Below are positions 29,886-37,163 of a DNA stretch of 64,000 bases, piece after piece; the first letter of the stretch is position 1, and the number at the start of each line of letters is the position of its first letter. The notes under the pieces were generated by a model, which was not told the origin of the DNA, did no database searches, and worked only from the letters and a program-made list of their open reading frames with translations. The DNA comes from Massilia aurea (GTDB taxonomy: Bacteria; Pseudomonadota; Gammaproteobacteria; Burkholderiales; Burkholderiaceae_D): the NCBI RefSeq assembly GCF_024753205.1, contig NZ_JANUGZ010000002.1:62001-126000 (forward strand), written 5' to 3'. Position numbers and translations under genes: made by a program.

Positions 29886-31148
29886 CTATCCATGCACGTG
29901 GGATGGATGCGACAACAGGGTTTCCAGCGCTGCACACAAACCATCGATTCCAGGCCCTTGCGCCTGAGACATTGCAATCTCGGCGCACCGCCGGGTGTAC
30001 TCTGCATCGTTGATCAGTGTCGAGAGTGCATCTGCCATCCGGCGTGCTGTCACCTTCGTCGCATGCAGGCTCACGCCCGCCCCCAGCGCCACTACCCGCG
30101 CCGCGTTATCGAACTGATCGTGCGCGAGCGGCACCACCAGTTGTGGCGTGCCGGCGCGCAGCGCTTCGGCCGTCGTCCCGATGCCGCCGTGGTGCACCAG
30201 CGCCGCGACATGCGGCAGCAAGGCCTTGAGCGGCACATAGTCTTGCCAGCAAATGGATGGTGGCAGCGCGCCGGGCAGCTGCTCACGGTGCGGCGTCAGG
30301 AAAATCGCCCGCAGGCCCAGCTGCGCGACCGCTTGCGCCGCGGCTTCGAAATAGCGCCCCGCCTGCCGGTTGCCGGTGCCTGGCGTGAACACGACCGGCG
30401 GCGCGCCGGCGGCGAGAAATGCCCGCAGCGTGGCGCTCGGCGCAGCGTCGGGGTCGGGATCGTAGAGGGGAAAGCCGGCCTGAACCAGCGGATGCGGCCA
30501 GTCCGGCACGGGCGCGGCAAACCAGTCGGGAAACAGCGCCAGCGACAGGTTGGGAATGGTCTGGATGTAGTCGATCAGGCTGCGCACGCGGGGCAATCCC
30601 CGCTCATCACGCGCCGCGTTCAGGCCGGGCAAGGCGACCGGATCGATGAAGCGTGCAGCGAGCGTGCGCCATAACCAGCGACGCACGCCATGCGGCACCC
30701 AGGTCGGCACGGGCCAAGGCCCCAGCAGCAGCGGATCATGCACGGTAGGAAGGTTTGACGGCGCCAGCCAGGTCGCTGCAATGCGCAGGCCAGGCCGGTT
30801 GTGACGGCACAGGTCAGCTTCGGGCAGAGCCAGCGGGTGAACGAGCAGCAAGGTGTCTTTGCCGCTGTCGAGCGCCGCCACCATGGCAGGCAATTGCGCC
30901 ATCGCCGGCCGCGTTGCGTCCCACACCACGGCCAGGCCACGGGTGGGATGCCACAGGTCGGGATGGTCGAGCACGGCCGGATCGGCCGGCAACCCGTGAA
31001 AGGTCAGGCCAGCCGCATCGACGTACAGCGCATGCAACTCGGGGCCGAGAAAATCGACGCGGTGCCCGCGCTCGCGCAGGGCCCGCCCGATCCACAGGAA
31101 CGGGAACAGGTCCCCGGCCGAGCCCATCGTCACCAGGATTACATGCAT
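29886..31148 (-). CDS. Glycosyltransferase of the RhlB/UDP-glucuronosyltransferase-like (GT1) type
   Basis: 420 aa. It opens MHVILVTMGSAGDLFPF, the acceptor-domain glycine motif of RhlB-like enzymes, and shares blocks such as PDLWHPTRGLAVVW, LALFPDWFAAPVPDWPHPL and GFPLYDPDPDA with the rhamnosyltransferase RhlB as I remember it. The C-terminal donor site reads PHVAALVHHGGIGTTAEALRAGTPQLVVPLAHDQFDNA, the GT1 signature that binds the nucleotide sugar. It likely glycosylates a hydroxylated lipid or other small hydrophobic acceptor. RhlA or RhlC are not adjacent, so rhamnolipid synthesis is not established. It lies upstream of the GT-GT-PhyH operon on the same strand. Confidence 0.85.
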   Translation of the reverse strand: MHVILVTMGSAGDLFPFLWIGRALRERGHRVDFLGPELHALYVDAAGLTFHGLPADPAVLDHPDLWHPTRGLAVVWDATRPAMAQLPAMVAALDSGKDTLLLVHPLALPEADLCRHNRPGLRIAATWLAPSNLPTVHDPLLLGPWPVPTWVPHGVRRWLWRTLAARFIDPVALPGLNAARDERGLPRVRSLIDYIQTIPNLSLALFPDWFAAPVPDWPHPLVQAGFPLYDPDPDAAPSATLRAFLAAGAPPVVFTPGTGNRQAGRYFEAAAQAVAQLGLRAIFLTPHREQLPGALPPSICWQDYVPLKALLPHVAALVHHGGIGTTAEALRAGTPQLVVPLAHDQFDNAARVVALGAGVSLHATKVTARRMADALSTLINDAEYTRRCAEIAMSQAQGPGIDGLCAALETLLSHPSHVHG

Positions 31149-31167
31149 GGGCCCGCCCTTCCTGAAA

Positions 31168-31704
31168 TTAGAAGGTCAGCGTGCCTTCAATGGAATCGTC
31201 CAGCGTCTTGCCGAGCACGGCGCCGATCGCCATTTTTGCACCGGCGACGATACCGCCGTGCTTGTTGTCCCAATAATAACCGGACTTCGGGGTCACCTTG
31301 ATCACGATGATGCGCGGGTCGTCCTCGCCTTCGGTGAACCAGGTTTTCAGCAGCGGCTCCCACAGTTGCTTGATGCGCGCCTTGTCCTGCGAGACTTCGG
31401 CGTGGCCGTCGAGTTCGAGAAATGCGGCGTTTTCGCCTGACTGGAAGAACAGTTTGACGGTCGGATTGGCTTGCAGTTCCTGGTTCGTGTGGCTGTCGAT
31501 CGCGCCCAGGTACCAGATGGCGCCGTTGTCGTCGGTCTCGCGCACACTCATCGGGCGCACGCCGCGGCTGTCGCCGGTGCCGCCGCCGGTAATGAAGAAG
31601 CCGGTCTCGGCATCGTCAATGATGTCCTTGATGCGTTCAATGGCTTCAGCGCCTGCCAGATCGCGGCGGTTTTCTTCGGGCTGGTTGCGGTTAATGGAAT
31701 CCAT
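31168..31704 (-). CDS. General stress protein 26-like, FMN-binding split-barrel (pyridoxamine-phosphate oxidase family)
   Basis: 178 aa. The split-barrel core shows FFITGGGTGDSRGVRPMSVRETDDNG, WYLGAIDSHTNQELQANPTVKLFF and AAFLELDGHAEV, the usual pattern of the general stress protein 26 group, with a C-terminal extension ending DDSIEGTLTF. Members bind FMN or F420 and some act in stress protection; catalytic activity is rarely proven. AGGAG stands 7 nt before the ATG. The end lies 19 bp upstream of the GT1 gene start, so the two may be cotranscribed. Confidence 0.88.
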   Translation of the reverse strand: MDSINRNQPEENRRDLAGAEAIERIKDIIDDAETGFFITGGGTGDSRGVRPMSVRETDDNGAIWYLGAIDSHTNQELQANPTVKLFFQSGENAAFLELDGHAEVSQDKARIKQLWEPLLKTWFTEGEDDPRIIVIKVTPKSGYYWDNKHGGIVAGAKMAIGAVLGKTLDDSIEGTLTF

Positions 31705-31839
31705 AGTCGTCTCCTGTTAGCGAAGGCCGTGTGGCCGATGAGACAACTGTAACGTCATCTGCACTGGCGGTATGTTGGGCGACGAACGGATGGAGCCACA
31801 TGTCCCCGCTGACGGGTCAAAGCGGGGACGCCCTTTGGA

Positions 31840-32322
31840 TCACAGGAAACGGTCGAGAATCTTGCGGCTGTGCTTGTCGATCTTGAACATGTCGCGCACC
31901 AAAAAGTTGATGCCGTGGCTGTCGGCCACCAGCAGCGACGCTTCGCCGATGCGGCGGATATCCTCGTCGAGCTTGAGCACGAACTCGGTGTCGCCACGGT
32001 CAGTCGTCACATACCACGTGCACGGCGTGGCAAAGCTCGACACATCCTTGATATTGATGATCTCGGGAATGAACTCGCGTCCGCCGATTTCGTCACTGAT
32101 GAGCGTACGGATATCCTCGGGCATGGTGGCCAGGTCGTCGATCCAGGCGACCTCTTTGCCGCCGTCGCGCACGAGCGAAATGCCCTTGGTCGGCGCCTGG
32201 ATCGGGAAGGCACGCACGGGCGTGATGCCCACGTATTCTTCGCCAGTCTCGAGGGTGATCACCAGCTTGCCGAAAGAGTCGCGCCGCAGCTGGAACGGGG
32301 TTGTCGAAACAGTACTCATCAT
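31840..32322 (-). CDS. DUF1854 protein associated with cyanophycin metabolism
   Basis: 160 aa. The sequence (RRDSFGKLVITLETGEEYVGITPVRAFPI, GGKEVAWIDDLATMPEDIRTLI, ATPCTWYVTTDRGDTEFVLKLDEDIRRIG) matches DUF1854, a family that appears beside cyanophycin synthetase genes and an ABC transporter. It has no signal peptide or membrane segment and looks like a small beta-rich cytosolic protein. Its ATG overlaps the stop of the ABC gene, so the two are translationally coupled. Function is unknown; a role in substrate delivery or granule handling is inferred only from neighbours. Confidence 0.87.
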   Translation of the reverse strand: MMSTVSTTPFQLRRDSFGKLVITLETGEEYVGITPVRAFPIQAPTKGISLVRDGGKEVAWIDDLATMPEDIRTLISDEIGGREFIPEIINIKDVSSFATPCTWYVTTDRGDTEFVLKLDEDIRRIGEASLLVADSHGINFLVRDMFKIDKHSRKILDRFL

Positions 32323-34598
32323 GCGTCCTTGTCGTCCAGGTCCTGGTCCACGTTGCGCGCTTGCGCTTCGTACAGGCGGTGATAGGCGCCTTCGCGCGCC
32401 ATCAGGTCATCGTGGCTGCCCTCTTCCACCACCACGCCGCGGTCGAGCACGATCAGGCGGTCGGCGCGGTGCAGCGTCGACAGGCGGTGGGCAATGGCAA
32501 TGGTCGTGCGGCCTTGCACCAGATTGTCGAGCGCTTTCTGGATTTCCTTCTCGGTCTCCGAGTCCACCGACGAGGTGGCCTCGTCCATGATCAGGATCGG
32601 CGGATCGATCAGCAGTGCGCGCGCAATCGAAATGCGCTGGCGCTCACCGCCCGACAGGCCCTGGCCGCGCTCGCCGACCATCGAATCGTAGCCCTGCGGC
32701 AGGCGCAGGATGAATTCGTGCGCATGCGCGGCCCTGGCCGAGGCGATGATGTCTTCGCGCGATGCATCCGGTTTGCCATACGCAATGTTCTCGGCAATGG
32801 TGCCGAAGAACAGGAACGGTTCCTGCAGCACCAGGCCGATATTGCGGCGGTAATCGGCGACGGCAAACGAGCGGATGTCCTTGCCGTCGAGCAGAATCGC
32901 GCCTTCGGACACGTCGTAGAAGCGGCAGATCAGATTGACCAGCGTGCTCTTGCCTGAGCCGCTGTGGCCAACCAGGCCCACCATCTCGCCAGCCTTGATG
33001 TTCAGCGAAATGCCGCGATTGACCGCGCGGTTGCCATAGCGGAAACCGACTTCGCGCAGCTCGATATTGCCTTCGACCTTGGTGACCTGCACCGGGTTGA
33101 CCGGATCGGGCACGCTCGAGACGTGATCGAGGATGTCGAAGATGCGCTTGGCGGCCGAGGCCGATTTTTGCGTGACCGACACGATGCGGCTCATCGAATC
33201 GAGACGCACATAGAAGCGGCCGCTGTAGGCGATGAATGCGGTCAGCGTACCGACCGTGATGTCGCCGCGCGAGACTTGCCAGATGCCGAAGCACCAGATC
33301 ACCAGCAGGCCCAGCTCGGTCAGGAACGACACGCTCGGCGAAAACAGCGACCACACGCGGTTGAGCTTATCGTTGACGTTCAGGTTGTGGCGATTGGCTT
33401 CGCGGAAACGGGCCGCTTCGCGCTTTTCCTGTGCAAATGCTTTCACGACGCGGATACCCGGAATCGTGTCAGCCAGCACATTGGTCACTTCGCCCCACAC
33501 GCGGTCGATCTTTTCAAAGCCGGTACGCAGTTTGTCGCGCACCAGATGGATCATCCAGGCGATGAATGGCAGCGGCGCAAGCGTCACGAGGGCCAGCCAC
33601 GGATTGATCGAAAACAGGATCACGCCCGTCATGATGATCATCAGGACGTCGGACAGGAAATCCAGCAGGTGCAGCGACAGGAACACGCAGATGCGGTCGG
33701 AGCCACTGCCGATGCGCGCCATCAGGTCGCCCGTGCGCTTGCCGCCGAAAAATTCGAGCGACAGGCGCATCAGGTGTTCGTAGGTAGTCGAGCGCAGGTC
33801 GGCGCCGATGCGCTCGGACGCCAGCGCCAGCACATAAGTCTTGGCCCAGCCCAGCGCCCAGGCCAGCACGGCCGAGGCCAGCAAGCCGCCCATATACATA
33901 TACACGAGGCTCGTGTCGATCTGCTGCCCGTTCTGGTACGGAATCAGCACGTTGTCCATCAGCGGCATCGTCAGGTACGGCGGAATCATGTGCGCGCCGG
34001 TCGAGCCCAGCATCAGCAGGAAGCCCAGGAACAGCTGCCCTTGATACGGCTTGGCGAAGCGCCACAGGCGAAACAGCGTCCACGTCGACGGCGGCGTGTG
34101 CAGGACTTTTTCGCAGATCGGGCAATCGTCCTGGTCGGCATCAAGAGGCGCCTTGCAACTTGGACAAGTGTGCTGCTCGGGCGACTGGATGGCCACGCCC
34201 GTCAGCGCGCTTTCCATCTGATCCTGGAACTGGTCGGCCACGCGCACGGCATGCAGGTTCTGGCCCAGCGTGAAGCGCCAGCTTGCCAGAAGCCCGTGTG
34301 CATCGGTCAGTTCGAGATGCCCGACGCCCGCGTGGTCGTGATGGCGCAGCGCGAGTCCTTCGCGGTACGGCCAGTCGCGCCATGCCGTTTCGCCCGGCGC
34401 GCGGGCCAGCAGACGCCGGTCGGTAACGAGAACTAATCCTTTTGAGAAATGTAATTTCGCATCGAGGTCAACCTCCACGCTGCTTAAAACGTTTTCCCCT
34501 GGTGCAAGCTGTTTCGCAACATCATTTTGCCAGTGATCAGGCAAGAAATTAGCGGCTACTGCCAGCGAAGACGGACTGGCAAATTGTTGTGTTGTCAT
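32319..34598 (-). CDS. Cyanophycin-associated ABC transporter with PH-like and zinc-ribbon N-terminus
   Basis: 759 aa half-transporter. Residues about 1-130 form a PH-like beta domain (VDLDAKLHFSKGLVLVTDRRLLAR), followed by a zinc ribbon CPSC..CPIC (about 146-164). Six-helix exporter-type membrane domain (about 175-480) and a nucleotide-binding domain: Walker A GHSGSGKST (about 546), signature LSGGERQRIS (about 653), LIMDEATSSVD. The fused N-terminal domains face the cytosol and are not usual in exporters. It is transcribed divergently from cphA'-cphA and coupled to the DUF1854 gene. What it transports is unknown; peptide or amino acid traffic tied to cyanophycin is inference from genome context. 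Confidence 0.9.
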   Translation of the reverse strand: MTTQQFASPSSLAVAANFLPDHWQNDVAKQLAPGENVLSSVEVDLDAKLHFSKGLVLVTDRRLLARAPGETAWRDWPYREGLALRHHDHAGVGHLELTDAHGLLASWRFTLGQNLHAVRVADQFQDQMESALTGVAIQSPEQHTCPSCKAPLDADQDDCPICEKVLHTPPSTWTLFRLWRFAKPYQGQLFLGFLLMLGSTGAHMIPPYLTMPLMDNVLIPYQNGQQIDTSLVYMYMGGLLASAVLAWALGWAKTYVLALASERIGADLRSTTYEHLMRLSLEFFGGKRTGDLMARIGSGSDRICVFLSLHLLDFLSDVLMIIMTGVILFSINPWLALVTLAPLPFIAWMIHLVRDKLRTGFEKIDRVWGEVTNVLADTIPGIRVVKAFAQEKREAARFREANRHNLNVNDKLNRVWSLFSPSVSFLTELGLLVIWCFGIWQVSRGDITVGTLTAFIAYSGRFYVRLDSMSRIVSVTQKSASAAKRIFDILDHVSSVPDPVNPVQVTKVEGNIELREVGFRYGNRAVNRGISLNIKAGEMVGLVGHSGSGKSTLVNLICRFYDVSEGAILLDGKDIRSFAVADYRRNIGLVLQEPFLFFGTIAENIAYGKPDASREDIIASARAAHAHEFILRLPQGYDSMVGERGQGLSGGERQRISIARALLIDPPILIMDEATSSVDSETEKEIQKALDNLVQGRTTIAIAHRLSTLHRADRLIVLDRGVVVEEGSHDDLMAREGAYHRLYEAQARNVDQDLDDKDA

Positions 34599-34898
34599 GG
34601 TTTGCGCCCGAAACGGGCTTTAATTCGGCAAAGATTCGGTATGGGTAAAGCGTGTGGCTATTGTTTTTATGCCAAGCAGCAAACGCTCTACAGAGCGCTA
34701 GAACGTTTTTGGGCAGCGTTTGGATGACACGAAATGTGTTTTGGTGAAAATATTGCGGCTAAGTAAAAGCCGCAACTGGATCAGATCAGCGCGTGATGTG
34801 CGCTGCGATTGGCGGCCTTTCGCTAACGTAGTGACACCTCAGGCATACAAGGATAAGTCGCCGGTGTGGGAGTAGCGCCAGGTGACCAACGTATTTAC
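34599..34898. promoter_or_regulatory. Divergent regulatory region between ABC transporter and cphA'
   Basis: 300 bp without a gene. It contains a perfect 14-bp palindrome CGCTCTACAGAGCG (34684-34697) and an 8-bp stem-loop TTGCGGCT/AGCCGCAA (34753-34760 with 34768-34775), both candidates for operator or mRNA structure. The ABC start at 34598 and the cphA' start at 34899 both lack strong Shine-Dalgarno sequences. A GTG at 34866 with AAGGA upstream is an alternative cphA' start. Confidence 0.45.
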
Positions 34899-37076
34899 AT
34901 GACGAAAAAGAACGACATCAAATTCCTGCGCATCAATTATCTGGCGGGACCAAACATCTGGACCTATCGTCCCGTGATCGAGGCCTGGCTCGACATCGGC
35001 GAACTGGAAGACTATCCCTCGAATCTGCTCCCCGGGTTCACGACGCGCCTGACCACCTGGCTGCCGGGCCTGGTCGAGCACCACTGCGGCGTCGGCTACC
35101 ACGGCGGCTTCATCGAGCGCCTGAACGAAGGCACCTGGGCCGGCCACATCCTCGAACACGTCGTGCTCGAAGTGCAGAGCCTGGCCGGCATGAAGACCGG
35201 CTTCGGCAAGACCCGCTCCACCGGCGAACATGGCGTCTACAAGATGGCCTTCCGCACGCGCGACAACGTCGTCGGCCGCGCCGCGCTCGACGTCAGCCAT
35301 CGCCTGCTGATGGCCGCCATCAACGACGAGCCGTTCGATCTGCCCACCGCCATTGCGCGCCTGACCGACATGGTCGACCGCCTGTGCCTGGGCCCGTCGA
35401 CCGCGCACATCGTGGACGCCGCCACCGACCGCCGCATCCCGTCGATCCGCCTGACCGACGGCAATCTGGTGCAACTGGGTTACGGCGCCGCGCAGCGCCG
35501 CATCTGGACCGCCGAGACCGACCGCACCAGCGCGATTGCCGAAGGCATCGCCAGCGACAAGGACATGACCAAGAACCTGCTCGCCTCGTGCGGCGTCCCA
35601 GTGCCCGAAGGCGCCATCGCGCGCAGCGCCGACGCGGCCTGGGAAGAAGCGGCCGACATCGGCCTGCCCGTGGTCGTCAAGCCGATCGACGCCAATCACG
35701 GCCGCGGCGTGTCGCTGAACCTGAATACCGAAGCCGAAGTGCGCGCCGCTTACGTGATCGCATCCGAAGAAGGCGACAGCCGCTCGGTGCTGGTCGAACG
35801 CTTCATCACGGGCAGCGAACACCGCCTGCTGGTCGTCGGCCGCAAGGTCGTCGCCGTCGCGCGCGGCGAATCGCTGTGGGTGACGGGCGACGGCCGCCAG
35901 AACGTGGCCGAGCTGTGCGACAGCCAGATCAATATCGACCCGCGCCGCGGCGAAAGCGAAGAATTCCCGCTCAGCCCCGTCGAGCCGCGCAAGAGTGAAG
36001 AAAACCAGTTGCAGCTCAAGCGCCAGGGCCTCACGCCCGACACGGTGCCGCCTGCCGGCCAGAAGGTGCTGATCCAGATGAACGGCAACGTCGCCGACGA
36101 CGTCACCGACCAGCTCCACCCGGAGGTCGCGCATGCCGCAGCGCTGGCCGCGCGCATTGTCGGCCTGGACATCGCCGGCATCGACCTGGTGTGCGAAGAC
36201 ATCAGCCGCCCGCTGGCGGAGCAGCGCGGCGCGATCATTGAAGTCAATGCCAGCCCGGGCCTGCTGGCCCACACCAAGCCGGCCAGCGGCACCGCCCGCA
36301 ACGTCGGCAAGGACATCATCGAGCACCTGTTCGCGCCAAACGACACAGCGCGCATCCCGGTGGTGGGCGTCACCGGCTCTCTCGGCTGCAGCCTGATCAC
36401 GCGCCTGATCGGCTGCCTGGTCAACATCACCGGCAAAGAGGTCGGCGTGGCCAACGGCGAAGGCCTGTACCTGAATGCGCGCGTGATCTCGAACCGCGAC
36501 AGTACGGGCGTCGAAGCCGGCCAGCGCATCCTGATCAACCGTAACGTGCAGACGGCGGTGTTCGAATCGAACGCCCGCTCGATCCTGCAGGACGGCTTGC
36601 CGTACGACCGCTGCACCGTGGGCGTCGTGACCGACATGGCGGGTCTGGCCGACCTGGCAGAATTCCATATCCACGACGACGACGCCCTGCGCAACGTGAT
36701 CCGCACCCAGGTCGACGTGATCCTGCCGGACGGCGTGGCCGTGCTCAACGCCGCCAACGAGCAGGTCGCGGCGCTGGCCGAATTGTGCGATGGCGGCGTG
36801 ATCTTCTACGCCTTCGACGAACATCATGCGGTGCTGGCGGCGCACCGCGCGGCCGGCGAGCGCATCGTGTTCGTCCGTGACGGTCGCATCATGCTGGCCG
36901 AAGGCGACACCGAGACGCGCCTGAACACGCTGGACACGATGAAGCTGTCCACCGTGAAGTACCCCGAAAACGTGCTGGCGGCAGTGGCGGCGGCGTGGGC
37001 GCTTGGCGTGCCGAGCGACCTGCTGTGCGGCGGCCTGCGCGCCTTCGACGCGACACCAAAACAAACGACACATTGA
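34899..37076 (+). CDS. Cyanophycin synthetase-like protein CphA' with degenerate Mur-ligase half
   Basis: 725 aa from MTKKNDIKFLRINYLAGPNIWTYRP. The N-terminal domain and the ATP-grasp domain (about 200-460; VVVKPIDANHGRGV, VERFITGSEHRLLVV, IIEVNASPGLLAHT) look intact. The Mur-ligase-like half (from about 485) has VVGVTGSLGCSLIT where active enzymes have GTNGKTTT, so the P-loop Lys and Thr are gone, and the protein stops about 130 residues early, without the third Mur domain. It resembles truncated second copies (CphA' or CphA2-like) and probably keeps only one ATP site. It lies 87 bp upstream of the canonical cphA in an apparent operon. Confidence 0.88.
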   Translation: MTKKNDIKFLRINYLAGPNIWTYRPVIEAWLDIGELEDYPSNLLPGFTTRLTTWLPGLVEHHCGVGYHGGFIERLNEGTWAGHILEHVVLEVQSLAGMKTGFGKTRSTGEHGVYKMAFRTRDNVVGRAALDVSHRLLMAAINDEPFDLPTAIARLTDMVDRLCLGPSTAHIVDAATDRRIPSIRLTDGNLVQLGYGAAQRRIWTAETDRTSAIAEGIASDKDMTKNLLASCGVPVPEGAIARSADAAWEEAADIGLPVVVKPIDANHGRGVSLNLNTEAEVRAAYVIASEEGDSRSVLVERFITGSEHRLLVVGRKVVAVARGESLWVTGDGRQNVAELCDSQINIDPRRGESEEFPLSPVEPRKSEENQLQLKRQGLTPDTVPPAGQKVLIQMNGNVADDVTDQLHPEVAHAAALAARIVGLDIAGIDLVCEDISRPLAEQRGAIIEVNASPGLLAHTKPASGTARNVGKDIIEHLFAPNDTARIPVVGVTGSLGCSLITRLIGCLVNITGKEVGVANGEGLYLNARVISNRDSTGVEAGQRILINRNVQTAVFESNARSILQDGLPYDRCTVGVVTDMAGLADLAEFHIHDDDALRNVIRTQVDVILPDGVAVLNAANEQVAALAELCDGGVIFYAFDEHHAVLAAHRAAGERIVFVRDGRIMLAEGDTETRLNTLDTMKLSTVKYPENVLAAVAAAWALGVPSDLLCGGLRAFDATPKQTTH

Positions 37077-37163
37077 ATGACACTGCCCGGCAATCTGCCG
37101 GGCCTGGCGCCCGCCCCCGCGCATGTGCGCGCGGCGCGCGGCCCGCGAAAGGAATGACGGTTT

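Noticed and set aside
29886-31148. Assignment of the GT1 enzyme as RhlB of rhamnolipid synthesis
   Set aside because: Sequence blocks are similar, but rhlA, rhlC and rhlR/I are absent here, so only the family can be claimed.
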